From: Phlebotomus papatasi
Taxonomy: Eukaryota > Arthropoda > Insecta > Diptera > Psychodidae
Length of the DNA stretch: 64,000 bases
Direction: 5' to 3'
Assembly (NCBI RefSeq): GCF_024763615.1
Contig: NC_077222.1
Span: 13,330,001 to 13,394,000 of the forward strand
Shown here: one piece after another, positions 11,676 to 23,097 of the stretch
Layout: the number at the start of each line of letters is the position of its first letter
Numbering within the stretch: the stretch's first letter is position 1
Position numbers and translations under genes: made by a program
The notes under the pieces: model-generated
Database searches by the model: none
Seen by the model: only the letters and a program-made list of their open reading frames with translations
Told to the model about the DNA's origin: nothing

Positions 11676-11891
11676 GGGGAATGTTGGCATGGTTCGCACA
11701 GAGTGAACCTACAAACAACGCGAATTTTCTCTTTGTTTGCAAACAGTTAGTTCGTCATTTCTTAGCCATAAGATAGATCACTATTAAGCTCATGAAACGA
11801 GATGAGAAATGGTAGATCAGCTCTTTACAAACGAAGAAAAAATTCACGTCGTTTGAAGGTTCACTCTGTGCGAACCATGCCTACATTCCCC
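11676..11891. mobile_element. 216-bp TA-MITE (GGGGAATGTNGGCATGG family), copy 1
   Basis: Ends GGGGAATGTTGGCATGGTTC and, on the other strand, GGGGAATGTAGGCATGGTTC. Both continue into CGCACAGAGTGAACCT, so the inverted repeat exceeds 40 bp. TA at 11674-11675 and 11892-11893. A second copy of identical length lies at 43999-44214 in inverse internal orientation. No coding capacity. Confidence 0.92.
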
Positions 11892-12039
11892 TAAATTAGG
11901 TTTTGTGTAGTTTTCATGTGGAGCCAATATTAGTAAGTCAGCGGCAGTCCTGTTTACGTAAAAATATTAGGAAAATTATTATATAAATATAAACTCTAAC
12001 GCTTAAATAGACGAAAAATTACTAAATTTGTAAATTCCC

Positions 12040-12265
12040 ACCGAAGAATTACAAAATGCTCGTAAATTATATAACCCACTAAAAGGTTTGTAAATGTTTG
12101 TATTTTCTCACAAACATTGTTCGTAACACAATCTCTGCTGTTTTTGTTCTTTTACAAACAATCGTTCGTATATTTTTGTTGGTGTCACAAATTTTTATGA
12201 ACAAATGACAAAATCTTACAAACATATTTCTATGAGACTACAAATATTCACAAACAAATGTTGCT
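12040..12265. mobile_element. Partial copy of the palindromic GTTCGTAAA MITE
   Basis: Words such as ACAAAATGCTCGTAAATTAT, ACAAACATTGTTCGTAACA and GAACAAATGACAAAATCTTA match the family at 1738-2251. The outer ends are missing. It abuts the next copy at 12267. Confidence 0.65.
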
Positions 12266-12266
12266 A

Positions 12267-14073
12267 CACAGAAAAAAATATTTTGTAAAATTGTTCGTAA
12301 ATATTTATGAATTTCTATTGAAGACTTACGAAATGCTCATAAATCGTATAACCCACAAATAGGTTAGTAAAAGTTTGTATAATACTTTTTCACAAACATT
12401 GTTTTCCGCAAACCTGATCACTTGACAAGCATGTTTTGTACTTTTAAAAGCATATTTGTTCGTTAATATTCGTTAACACACAAATGACAAAATTTTACGA
12501 ACATTTTTTGTGTTTACGTACATTTACGAACAGATGTTTGTAAAAGTACAAAAAATGCTCATCAAGTAATCATGTTACGAACAATATTTGTGTAAAAGTA
12601 CAAACTTTTACGAACTTGTTTGTGGGTTGTGCGATTTACGAGCACTTCGTAAGTTCCAAATAAGCATTCACAAACATTTACAAACAATTTTACGAAAGGA
12701 GAATGGTCAAATCCGGTCCCGGAATCGCCACGAACGGGACCTATGTCATTGGATAGACATTAGTATAGGTAACAACTTTTGTTGTGGGATCAATGTTCTA
12801 AACCATGGAGGAACAGTTCTAGAGCATAAAAACTATTTTTTACAATGATGAAGAATGATCAAAAGTATATGGGCGCTGGTACATCTTCATACACACATTA
12901 GAGTAGACGCATTTTGAAAATATTGATATAAGGTTGAGAAAAATGTCGGGACCCAGGACGATAAACGCTGGGAGTCCTTGTAAAAAAGGCCTTTATCCTA
13001 ACGAAAAATCGTTGTTTTGACTACGAATTATACAAGAACTGCTAAAGTGATCTTGATGAAATTCGGTATAGGGTCACTGTATGTTTTAAACTTTTTATTT
13101 ATGCATACCACCCCCTCCCTCCACCCTCCGTTCTGGTAGCCCTCATACAAAATGGGGGCACTTTACCTTATAACTCCTTTCTAAGACGATGTAGAAAGCT
13201 GATATTCAACAAGGGAACAATACTTATAGAAGACTTTTCAATCATGAATGTTAACCCGCTACTCCACCACCCCTTCTAGTAATCCTATCCAAAATAAGAG
13301 CATTTTGACCTCCTTTCTGAGAAGAAGTAGTTGGTTTGTAAAAGAATGAAAAAAATGAATAACTAATAACGTTAACAATAATTTTCTAGATTTTATATGC
13401 ATTTATAGATATCTAGTCGAATAACAGCTTTCTGCCTCCTTTTAGAAAGGAGTTATAAGGTAAAATAGTCTTATTTTGTATGGGGGCTACCAGAAGGGGT
13501 GATGGACGAAGAGTTTGGGCAGTATGGTTAAAAAGTCTTCTTTAAGCCTTGTTCCCATGCTGTATTTCAACTTTCTATCTTTTCTCAGAAAGGAGTTATA
13601 AGGTGAAATGCTCTCATTTTGTATGAGGGCTACCAGAAAGGGGACCACTGGAGGGAGATATTATACATGGTTTAGAAGTCTTCCCTAAGCTTTGTTCCCT
13701 TACCCAATTTCAGCTTTATACCTCCTCTTAGAAAGGAGTTATAAGGTAAAGTGCCCCCATTTTGTATGGGGGCTATCAGAATGGAGGGTGGGGGGAGGGG
13801 ATGATATGCATGGATAAAAACTTTAAGTCATACAGTGACCCTATACCGAATTTCATCAAGATCACTTTAGCCGTTCTTGCGTAATTCGTTGTCAAAACAG
13901 CGATTTATCGAAAGGATAAAGGCATTTTTACAAGGACTCCCAGCGTTTATCGTCCTGGGTCCCGGCAATTTTTCAATCTTATATCAGTACCTACAAAATG
14001 CACCTATTCTAGTTTGTGGTGATTCCGGGACCAGCGCCCATATAGTTTTGACCATTCTCCTTTGTTTTCTGTG
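12267..14073. mobile_element. Palindromic GTTCGTAAA MITE interrupted by a foldback element
   Basis: The left end CACAGAAAAAAATATTTTG follows TA at 12265-12266. The right end, TTGTTTTCTGTG before TA (14074-14075), lies 1.8 kb away because 12698-14060 has been inserted close to the right terminus. Without the insert the element is about 440 bp and matches 1738-2251. The 86-codon frame at 12588-12848 crosses the junction and is not a gene. Confidence 0.88.
12698..14060. mobile_element. Foldback element with 143-bp subrepeats in its arms
   Basis: Outer ends GGAGAATGGTCAAA and TTTGACCATTCTCC are exact complements, followed by an imperfect mirrored region with CCCGGAATCGCCAC / GTGGTGATTCCGGG. Inside, units built on AAAGGAGTTATAAGGTRAAR plus ATTTTGTATGRGGGCTA start at 13446, 13589 and 13732 (steps of 143 bp). 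Inverted units lie in the left arm near 13131 and 13276. Tandem subrepeats inside inverted arms are the architecture of Foldback-type elements. No transposase frame. The 67-codon frame at 13877-14080 is a by-product. Confidence 0.85.
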
Positions 14074-14075
14074 TA

Positions 14076-16249
14076 ATTAATTTTGGTTATCTCGGATATT
14101 GCTTAAAGTAATTCATAATGAATTTTGCATTATTTAATGATTAAAATTGAATATTTTATTGACCTATTCGATTTTGCTTTTTGACCCAATTAATATTTTC
14201 GTAACCAAAATATTTTTATTCTATTAAGCACATTTAATTACTTTTTTATCATTTAAATTTAGTAAATATTTGATTTCATTTTCTGCTTAGCCAAAGCTTT
14301 GAAAGCTTTCGAGAATTCGACGAAATGTAATGAAACTTAAATATTTTGTGAGATTAAATATTTAATAACGTGTGAAGATAGCTTTAAAATTCTGCATTAT
14401 TTTTCAATTTTGTCATCATAAATTGAGTTATTGAAGAGACTATAAGGAAAATCACCTTTAAAATTGTCAATAGATTCTGGTATTTAAGCGTTTCTAATTT
14501 TCTAAAGAAAATATTGTGCTTTATTGTGAGATTGTATCAAGTGCTTTGGGATATATGTGCATCAGGTATTGGAAACGATAAGAGAATAGAGCAGAAAATG
14601 TGAAATTTTAAGAAGATGGAAAGTTTATTGAATAAATATTGCATCATTTTACTCGATATAAAAGTATATTATATTATACCTTCACCCTCCTATGTATTCT
14701 TGCACTTCTCTATTGAGTGTCTTTCAGAAAGCCAAAGACGATTGCACAGAGCTTTAGAAACTTGAGCATCAACTAGACTTATCGTGTTTCACCAACAGTT
14801 ATATTCTTTCAACATTGAAAGCTCTCTCTCTACTTGTGTGTTCTCTTCTCAAATAAATTTCTAAGCTTATATGGAGGAAAATGTGTTCTGTGGAGCTAAT
14901 AATTGGTCTCTAACAGCAAACAAAAAGGAATTCCAGAGACTACACACAAGAAATATTAGAAAGTCAAGACATGAATCTTCTGGCAACAATGGGACACATT
15001 GTGTTGAGAATACATTGGAATAATTTCAACATTATTCAAATTACATTTGAGTACCTCTCAATGGGAGCTTCACAATTCTCAAGAGGCTAAATTTCAAGTG
15101 TCATTCCAATCAATTCAGTATCTTGTTCTTTGGAATATGGAAAAGTTGCAGTGAAATTGCAATATAATGGGATTTTGGGGTCTGTTAGTAGGTGTAATCA
15201 AGGATAGAACACACGTTCTATCCACGTGGTTTAAATTCATGCGATAAAGTGATTATTCTGCGAATTTATATGCAAATTTTGGTTGAGCTTTTGGCAAACA
15301 GCCAAAATAAATAAACTGCGAATGTTCAATATGTGTTAAAAGCTCAATATGGCAGTAAACACAATAACTGCCCAACCCAGAATTATGTGAAAATCAACTA
15401 TCTACATCTCATCACATTTATGAAGAGGCTACAGGCTAAAATATCATGAAAATTTAATATCAAAATTCAATTACATTCTGGACAGTCAATTTATCGTTCG
15501 TCCAAATCCGCGGAAGTTCCCACCTCGAAAGTTCATCTAGTGCAACGAACCGAACCCCCTTTAATACGAAAAGAGAAAAATCGCAAGTGGAAAAAAAGTG
15601 GACCACCCATGATGGGAATATATCTGCAGAAAATGTGTGTGAATGAACAAGAATTTCCTGGTGAAATGGAATCGAGTTCAAGAGGGTATTGCTGGACAAA
15701 CTAGAATAGTTAGAGGAGAGTTCGAATGAAATATTTGGTGAAATTCTCAGTGTCCCAAATGCATGTCAAGAGCTCACAAATGCTTCCTCTCTCAGCACGA
15801 CTTATATGGTTAGACATATTTTCTCAGAGGCACAAGTATCATTTGGACACGAAATGAATCAAATGTGTGAGATTCTTTCACCAGGATATTCAGCACTACT
15901 TCCACTGGCCATGCTAGAAAATTGAACATTCCTCCAAGTTAACTGGTCTTGGGAATTTATTTCGCAAAAAAAAAACTCAATCCTTTTCTGATGTCCCTTA
16001 TTGCAAAGATTGGGGACAATTATTGCAATTGCAGGAATTCTTTTACAGCGCTTTTGCACATTGACACAACGGTTCTGGATTTTTGATTTAGTATTCTTAT
16101 CGATCTTTCGACACAAATTAGCCTGACTGCTATCTTCATTCTTTCGTACACCGTAACAAACTTTTGGTCGATGAAATGTTGCATTCTTTTTTCAATGAAT
16201 TTTATTAGTAATTATCAATATTAATCGTATCGAAATACTTTGTTACAAT
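14076..16249. other. Single-copy-like stretch without recognised gene
   Basis: Composition is more even than in the surrounding repeat blocks, notably from 14650 on. Minus-strand frames at 15460-15699 (79 codons) and 15859-16116 (85 codons) show no motif I recognise. No repeat families detected. Probably intergenic or intronic. Confidence 0.45.
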
Positions 16250-16481
16250 GTAATCATGTAATATTGCTTTAGTATTCCGTGACGGTCTTCCCGTAGGGAT
16301 GCTTCTTCCATGCTCCCAGAGGTTTTTGGACAGAGGCGGTACATATCACAGTGACAACGTCTTTTCCTGACATTCAGTTGCTTGCACCGGGCGGGACTAG
16401 AACTCACAACTTTGAGAGTCGAATCAGAGGTCTCATCTATCCAAGACTCAACGGTCTTGCCTATTGCGCCACTGAGATCCC
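16250..16481 (-). mobile_element. tRNA-derived SINE
   Basis: Read on the minus strand the element starts GGGATCTCAGTGGCGCAATA, which fits a tRNA acceptor start plus an A-box (TGGCGCAATAGG). A B-box-like GAGTTCTAGTCCCGC follows about 90 nt further. Between the boxes sits an enlarged region (about 45 nt more than a tRNA), then a tRNA-unrelated body from GCAAGCAACTGAATGTC to an AT-rich tail near CTAAAGCAATATTAC. Boxes A and B would be an internal RNA polymerase III promoter; mobilisation would depend on a LINE partner. Clearly GC-richer than its flanks. A 94-codon minus frame through it is meaningless. Confidence 0.8.
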
Positions 16482-16844
16482 TTATTAATAATGAAAACTT
16501 AAACATATTTTCTTCCAAACCTATCATTTGAAAGATTAATAACTATAGAATGGTATAAACATGGAGAACCTAATTTTTAAAATTATCCAAAATAGTGTTT
16601 TGAAGCTTTTTTTTACTAGAATTGAGCACCCTAACAAATTTATGGATCCTACTGTCTCTACAAATAGGCCACATCTAAAATAAAAATAATTGTCTTATTT
16701 TATAAACCTTTTATTTTTACTGCTTGAGCTCATATAGAGAGCAGTTAATCGTTTTTTTTCAATTTGTCACCGTTTTGTAGCTTAAACGATAAGATATATC
16801 GACTTCGAGTCTTAGATGACCCCCAATAAAAACAATATCCAACC
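16482..16844. other. AT-rich lead-in to tandem repeat
   Basis: Positions 16785-16815 carry AAGATATATCGACTT, a word shared with the repeat elements near 31840 and 60405. Otherwise nothing recognised. Confidence 0.4.
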
Positions 16845-17475
16845 ATTTTCCAACCGATTTGGTTAAATTTGAATTCTTTGGAAAGGTATTGAAATTCTAA
16901 ACCCGGATGCATCGGTCTTGATTGGTAATAAACTGGTTAAGTACTAATTTTTGAATAATTTTACATCCCCTATAATTAACATCCCCTAAAAACCGTGATC
17001 TTTTGGTTTTTCTCAAAATTAGCCCAAGCTTTTTCAATGATTTTCGGATATGTTTTAGAAGTAGTCCAGGTGAACATTTAGTCCGAACATACCTATGACC
17101 GGAAAATTCGCCATTTTGAATTACTGAAGTACTTTGGAGGGTCCATTTTTCAACCGATTTGGTAATATTTGGATTTTTTAGAAAGGTGTTGAAACCTCGA
17201 ACTCAGCTGTATTGGTCTTCATTGGTAATGAACCAGTTAAGTACCGATTCTTGAATAATTTTACATACCCTATTATTAATATCCTCTAAAAACCATGTTT
17301 TTTCGGTTTTTCTCAAAATTGGCTCAAGCTTTTTCCATGACATTCGGATATGTTTTAGAGATGGTCCAGGCGAACATTTCGTCCAAACATACCTATAACC
17401 GGAAAATCCGCCATTTTGAATTTTGGATAGGTGTTGTAATTTCGAACCCGGCTGTATCGGTCTACAATGGTAATG
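16845..17475. repeat. 300-bp tandem repeat, about 2.2 copies
   Basis: CAACCGATTTGGT occurs at 16851 and 17151. GAAAGGTRTTGAAA is at 16881 and 17181, with a related GATAGGTGTTG near 17425. ACCGGAAAATYCGCCATTTT is at about 17099 and 17399. So the period is 300 bp, with a deletion in the third unit. The frame at 17295-17522 reads through it by chance. The motif GGTAATGAAYCGGTTAAGTAC links it to a dispersed element family. Confidence 0.85.
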
Positions 17476-17556
17476 AATCGGTTAAGTACCATTTTTTTTT
17501 TAATTTTCAAATGCTTTTGTGATTTATGGATCAATTAGATCTCTAGAAAACCAGTA

Positions 17557-18313
17557 GAGGAGACCGGGGCAGATTAACCAGCAAATAAAATTTTTAATTT
17601 AAATTGAACCGGTATAGTTAAACTTATTTGAATATAAATACTCACTTTTTCGATAAATTTTCTCTTTAAAATTCTCAAATCTTCAATTCCAATTTCCAAT
17701 CTCACTGTTCAACCTTTACCCTCTTCGCCTCAGAATAAGAACCACTTTCTCAGATACTATTAGATCACAGATTTATTCCTTTTTAAGGCTGGGCTTTTAA
17801 GCATTTACATCTCCTATTTTCCCTGTTTTCTCAAGCTCCAATTACAGGAAGTGTGCCAAATTTCGGCCAGCTTCTAATTTCGACCACTTTGAGTGCAATT
17901 TTGGCCAAGCAAATAAATTAATTAAAATTTTGTATGTTATCTTCGAATAGTCAATGAATTCATTTTGGTTTTAAATATTTATTAATTTTTGGATGTATTA
18001 ACACAAAGACCGTTAAATTTTAGGTATAATTTGAATTTAAATTGCGTTGTAAAAACTCAGTGTGGAAAGAGTCTTACAAAAAATGTGACAGATCGATTGT
18101 GTTTCTAGCAGTATTACGATTTGTGGTGAAGTGCAAAAGGTTTTCCTTTGATGTTTTTAAGGAAAATTGATTAGTTTTCATTAAAAATTGTTTCTGAAGA
18201 GCTGTGTTTTCTGCGAATAAATAGTGGTTTCTTCAATATTCCTTCTAAGGAAGGCTATAACATCCCACTGACTGTCTAATATCATACGTGGGTAAATCTA
18301 CCCCGGTCTCCCC
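17557..18313. mobile_element. 757-bp TA element (GGGGAGACCGGGGTAGATT ends)
   Basis: Left end GAGGAGACCGGGGCAGATTA, right end (other strand) GGGGAGACCGGGGTAGATTT. TA at 17555-17556 and 18314-18315. The interior holds at 17851-17920 a fragment of the GTGTGCCAAATTTCGGCC family seen at 1-217 and 19786-20213, so it has itself been invaded. No long frame. Confidence 0.75.
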
Positions 18314-18315
18314 TA

Positions 18316-19785
18316 AACGCCAAAAGATCATGCGAAAAACTAATTCACGGTGAGCTCTATCTCGTGGGTTCGAGCATTCCGCATAGCTATGACTCTGGTT
18401 TGTTTGCTAGCAACACTATAGTCCAAACGGTTTGACATAACTATTTGTATTTCGAAGGACTTCCCACATTTTCAATTTCTTCACATGCATGAGAATTAAT
18501 TAAATTTGGCTTATCTGAGTTAAAATGCAATTTTAATGGGATTTTATCCGATGTTACCAAGAACATTAATCCCCGAAAATTGATGATTGTGCAAAATGTC
18601 CCTGTCTTGTCGAAAGAAAGTGATTATCTGTGGAAAGTTTCTGTCATTCCATATAAGTTTTCCTTCCCCATACTTGTGTAATAACTGCGAGAAGGTGTAA
18701 GTTGGAAAAGTTTACCCGGAATGAGGGTCAAAAAGGGGGGGCATTTGGAAAGTTGAGAGAGTGCGTGAATTGAAAATTGCTTTTGGTTGGTGTTCGGTTT
18801 TGTGTTCTCGATTTATCAATTAATACTAATTATCTTTTAATTCCATCATCATGGTTGGAAGTTTTGGTTAAAACTTCCAACCTCCAACCCCTTGAAGCCC
18901 AATTTTGTAATGCCCTCCTTAAGCACTACGACAGGCAACATTAATTATATCCTTAACGGGTCATTCAACACGATGTTTTAGTTTTGCAAAATTCAAACTC
19001 TCGCTGGGGTGGCAATTTGTACACAATAACTTTCAGGGGGATGGGCCTTGTGGTGTTGGATGCAAAATAGCCCCTTCTTGGGTTGGTTGCGTGATTTAAA
19101 ATGTTAGCAAAAATGTTTGTAAAATAGCAACTTCAATCATTTATAGCATTAATTTTATGCCCCCTCCAGTACGGTGCATAAGCCCTGGTAATAATTTAGT
19201 TATTTGTTTTGTTGCATGTACACTGAAGTGTGCTGTGTTGAAGTTGGTGGTTTGGGTTTTTCTGTTAGTAATATAATCCAAAGACACAATGTCTTTGATG
19301 CAAAATTGCCATTTGCCCCAAAGGCTTGTCCTTACACGCGACAAGAACATTTTCACACATTTTGAGACACTCATGTGAGCCAAATGCATAAATTTACAAA
19401 TAGACGTGACTTTTTTTCACACTCTGAACGACCAATTGTAATATAACAATTAAAAAACTTACATTACTCTTCAACATTTTAATCCAACTTTAATTGACTT
19501 TGCCACCTGCATTTAAATCATGCCTGGTAACTCACTCATTGTGTTTAAGAGAGTTTAATGTGCTAGAAATGGGATTTATGGCCATTTCATGGGGATTTTT
19601 TCCCCTAAAACTTTCACTAAAAACTTTTCTCAGAGCTCAACTAGAATTGAAGGTAGCAATTTTGGGCAATATGTTATGTTACTCATTTTGAGTGCATCAA
19701 TCATACCTAAAAGAGCCATATTAATTACAAAGTACTAATGGACTGGAACGGAGAAATAAATTTAAATGGTACTTTTTACAAAGTA
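18316..19785. other. Single-copy-like stretch with one perfect hairpin
   Basis: Positions 18853-18882 form a 13-bp perfect stem (GGTTGGAAGTTTT and complement) with a GGTT loop. No coding frame is convincing: the minus frame at 19141-19389 and plus frame at 19494-19691 lack recognisable motifs. Probably intron or intergenic DNA. Confidence 0.45.
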
Positions 19786-20213
19786 GGGTAGGTGTATCAA
19801 ATTTCGGACAGCTTGCAATTCCGGCCACTTTTTCTTGTTCCTCGAATTTACATGAATTTTTAGTTTTTACATACTCTTGAGATTATACCATAAAATTAAT
19901 AACAAAAAATGTCGCTTTGACAAACGAGATGACGTGAAAAAGACATTATTGGAGGAATTTCTGAAGAGCAAGAAACTATGAGAGTGAAAGTGGCCGAAAT
20001 AAACCACCAAAAAGCTATGTAAACATTTTTATTCCTTTTAAAATGTATTAAGAATGATTTTAGAGAAAACAAAAACGATAAACTGTCTACAAGATTCCAA
20101 GCAACATTCATTAAGAAGTTATAAAAAATCCCATTTGTATTAAAAATTTGACATATCAAATATGAGACCGTGGCGCTTGCATGCAACTATGCTGAAATTT
20201 GGCACACTTACCC
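19786..20213. mobile_element. 428-bp TA-MITE, GGGTAAGTGTGCC family
   Basis: Left end GGGTAGGTGTATCAAATTTC, right end (other strand) GGGTAAGTGTGCCAAATTTC. TA at 19784-19785 and 20214-20215. The first 220 bp match 1-217 in inverted orientation. The extra ~200 bp after GTGGCCGAAATAA looks like an insertion or longer family member. Confidence 0.85.
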
Positions 20214-20215
20214 TA

Positions 20216-20856
20216 TTTAATTTTTAGTTCCTCTGGTTGGTTTTACTTTGTTTTATTTATTTTATTATTGCATTTGTTATTTACAGAGATTTCTGAGAAA
20301 TAAAATAAAAATAATAGAAAAGGATAAAAAGTAAAAAAAAGTTAAACAAATTTATGTTTTTGAATTTTAACAAAACACTACTCAAACTTGTTGATTTTAA
20401 ATAATGCAAAATGGTCATTATAAATCCTTTGAATCAAACTAGAATTTCCCTCTACTAAAAGCGCTTGATTTATTTACATGCAGATTTTATAGTTTATCAA
20501 AGCAATTATTCGTTATTTTATGAGTTATATTCTGAGAGTTTTACAGTTTTGAACCTCTGAAAAATCCATCAAATATGCTACACAATGTCTAAAATATTTT
20601 ATTATTATTTTCTGAATAAGGCTGTGAATAATGAGTTAAATAAAAAACTAAACAATTTTATTGATCTCACTAAAAACTTATTTAATTTACGTTAATAGTT
20701 GCAAGATTCATTATCTTTCAAACACTAATATCTTAGTGGCTAAAATATTTGTAATTGTCTTTTGAATAAGAATTCTTATACTATTGTAAAATCGTAAATA
20801 ATTCTGTAATAATTGTAAAACAGTTCCCAGAATGTTCAAAATAATTTTCAAATTTA
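20216..20856. other. AT-rich stretch, nothing recognised
   Basis: Rich in A and T runs, with no paired or tandem repeats and no coding signal. Confidence 0.4.
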
Positions 20857-21193
20857 CACTGGTAAAAATAAAAGGGTCAAATTGACCCTTTTCAAAAGGA
20901 TGGATCGTATTTGACCCTTTGAAAGGTTCACTTCTGTATCTCTTGAAATTTAGTATGCACATTTATCACGAATAATCATGTTTTATTGTAAACTTATTAC
21001 TGATATCATATTTCTCTCATCTGAGCAAACACCAAAGATCACTTTTTCATTGTTTTTTTATTCGTTTATTCCGGAATTAAATAGATGTCAAAACCATGAC
21101 CCTTTCGAAGGGTACCTGGTGACCCTTTCAAAGAGTCAAATATGATCCATCCTTTGGAAAAGGGTCAATTTGACCCTTTTATTTTTACCAGTG
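20857..21193. mobile_element. 337-bp TA-MITE (CACTGGTAAAAATAAAAGG family)
   Basis: Terminal inverted repeats start CACTGGTAAAAATAAAAGG and run on through GGTCAAATTGACCCTTTT to AAAGGATGGATC, about 50 bp. TA lies on both sides (20855-20856 and 21194-21195). A shorter diverged relative is at 55554-55713. The terminal GGGTCAAATTGACCC is itself a palindrome, so each end can form its own hairpin. Confidence 0.88.
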
Positions 21194-21707
21194 TACCATC
21201 AGGAATAAAATCTAGAGATATTATGGGGGGGGTCACATAAGACCAGAAATCTATATCTCTTACCGTTTAACCTCTAGCTTTAATAAATAATAAATTTTCG
21301 GACAAATAAAAATAAAATAAAAAAAAGAAATACAATTTTTTCGCATTCAATACCGCTTGGGACCCATGCTTTTGTATTGGAAATTTCAGGACCTTTCCAA
21401 AAAATCCGAATTTAAGCAAACCGGTTAATAAATGGTCTCTTCAGAGTGATTAAAATTTCACCTTCGAAAATTCTTAGTCGAAACTTTTTTCGGCCATTGG
21501 TATTTATGGACGAAATATTCACCTAGGCTGCCCCCAAAATATTTTCAAAATTGAAAGAAATTGCTGAAGCCGTTTGCGAAGTTAACCAAAAAAACATGGT
21601 TTTGGAAGGGTAGCAGAGGGTTCGGTGAAAAAGGAAAAAATCATCTGGAGATGGTGTTTTTTCATTGGGAGTCACTGAAGATCGGTAGTTTATAACTCTT
21701 ACCAGTA
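21194..21707. other. Relics of a GAGATATMG-type repeat
   Basis: Positions 21222-21290, read on the minus strand, include CTAGAGGTTAAACGGTAAGA and GATTTCTGGTCTTATGTGACC. This resembles 38376-38440 on the plus strand (CTAGAGGTGGTTAAACGG, TTTCTGGTCTTCAAGGACCC). The rest is AT-rich with no gene. Confidence 0.5.
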
Positions 21708-21932
21708 GGGAAATTCTGTAACAGTGGGACAGTGTCATATGAAAAATTTAATTTTTTTATATAGTAAATTTAGAAGAACTAATAGAAAATCAGATTCATA
21801 AAAGATACAAAGAGCTTCATAGAATTCCCTTCAATGGCCATTCGATACTCACTGAGCTGTAATGCTGTTCTACTCCTGAATTTACTACGAAAATTTATCA
21901 CATGACAATGTCATATCGTTACAGAATTCCCC
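21708..21932. mobile_element. 225-bp TA-MITE (GGGGAATTCTGTAACRGT family)
   Basis: Left end GGGAAATTCTGTAACAGTGG, right end (other strand) GGGGAATTCTGTAACGATAT. Both continue to a shared GACA(A/G)TGTCAT. TA at 21706-21707 and 21933-21934. No coding frame of its own; the 71-codon minus frame 21523-21738 only overlaps it. Confidence 0.85.
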
Positions 21933-22231
21933 TACATGCCTGTTACCGTTTAAGCTCCAGATTGGTGATATAGATTTGAATAAAGTGGATTGTACATACT
22001 ACTCTCTCTCTTTCTCTTTGAGTTTGAGCAGTAACATCGAAATGAATCATGAATAAATTCCAAAAAACAAAACGAAAGAGTAAGTTTACCAATAAATCCA
22101 TTAACACTAAACCTGCCGACCGTTTTTGATCGTTTTTCGGTCAAATGACAAACCTCGATAGGGCAGGATACTCAATAAATTTGTCTTGGAAAAGAGCAAA
22201 ATATTAAAATTTAACACTAAAAACTATATTA

Positions 22232-23097
22232 GGGTAAATTAAGCTAATCCAAAACCTGATCCAAATGGAAATTTTTCGCTACTCCAAATGGAAACGTCAT
22301 TGTTTTCATGATAAATACTGTACTAAATTATTATATTTATATATTTTCAATACCACAGTTTCATTATTTAGTCAATTTTGCTCCAAATAAAGCGAAAATC
22401 CATTCATATTCACAAATTTTAATTTGGTAATTTCACAGAAAAATTAAAAGTGTACCTTTTCACCAACGAATTTTTCATCGATCGACCATGTTTTCCAATG
22501 AAAAACACAATAAAGTGACTGTTGTTAATTCGTTTTGTTTAACATTCATGTCATATTTCTGGCTAATTTTAGTTAAATAAAGTGCTAACCTTTATTGTTA
22601 ACGGTACGTGAAGTTTTCAAATGAAATAATTACCTATTTCGTGAACAAAAAGGGTTTTTCTGAAGTGTCTGCAAATGCTTCAATAGGAAACCCCAAAAAT
22701 ATGACTTTTTTTTGGAGAAATTTTCTTATTGATTTAGTTAAGAAAGGAGAAAATCCCAGGAATAAGAACAAATCCTGCACCCAGGAGCAACTCAACAAGG
22801 TTTTGGAAGCCTTTCGTCGCGGTTTCACTTACACTGTTTGTCTCCAATTAGAAACTTTCCCTTGTCTCCATTTGGATTAATTTGTTTCCAATAGAAGCAT
22901 TTTACACTCGCGTATTTTTCTTGTATTTAAGAAGTTTTCAAAATATATCTAAAGAATTTTCACGAAACAGTAACGTTCTAAAAGTGTCAAGGAGCAAATT
23001 TATGTAATTCTCTTCAGAAAAAATATGAACTTAATGTGTTGAATCTTCTGTCAAAGTTCAAGCGTCTGAAAATGGTTTTGAATTAGGACATTTACCC
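22232..23097. mobile_element. 866-bp TA element nested in a TTAA element
   Basis: Left end GGGTAAATTAAGCTAATCC, right end (other strand) GGGTAAATGTCCTAATTC. TA at 22230-22231 and 23098-23099. It contains a 90-codon plus-strand frame (see 22608-22880) and internal words such as CTCCAAATGGAAAC repeated in inverted form near the frame's end (TTTCCCTTGTCTCCATTTGG). Confidence 0.8.
22608..22880 (+). CDS. Small ORF inside a TA element, possible relic of a DNA-binding protein
   Basis: A 90-codon frame beginning in a GTGAAG context (the start codon is not certain; an in-frame ATG lies at about 22620). Its middle, KSCTQEQLNKVLEAFRRG, resembles the first helix of a pipsqueak-type helix-turn-helix (acidic-x-x-L-x-x-A-L-x-A-x-x-x-G pattern), a domain found in pogo/Tigger-type transposases that also use TA targets. 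The second half of such a domain (the AA-x-x-Y-x-I-P segment) is not visible; the frame instead runs into VCLQLETFPCLHLD. The resemblance is weak. It may be a degraded transposase N-terminus or a chance frame. Confidence 0.25.
   Translation: MKFSNEIITYFVNKKGFSEVSANASIGNPKNMTFFWRNFLIDLVKKGENPRNKNKSCTQEQLNKVLEAFRRGFTYTVCLQLETFPCLHLD

Noticed and set aside
18345..18420. Possible second SINE head (GTGGGTTCGAGCATTCC resembles a B box)
   Set aside because: No matching A box upstream at a plausible distance and no tail or GC-rich body.
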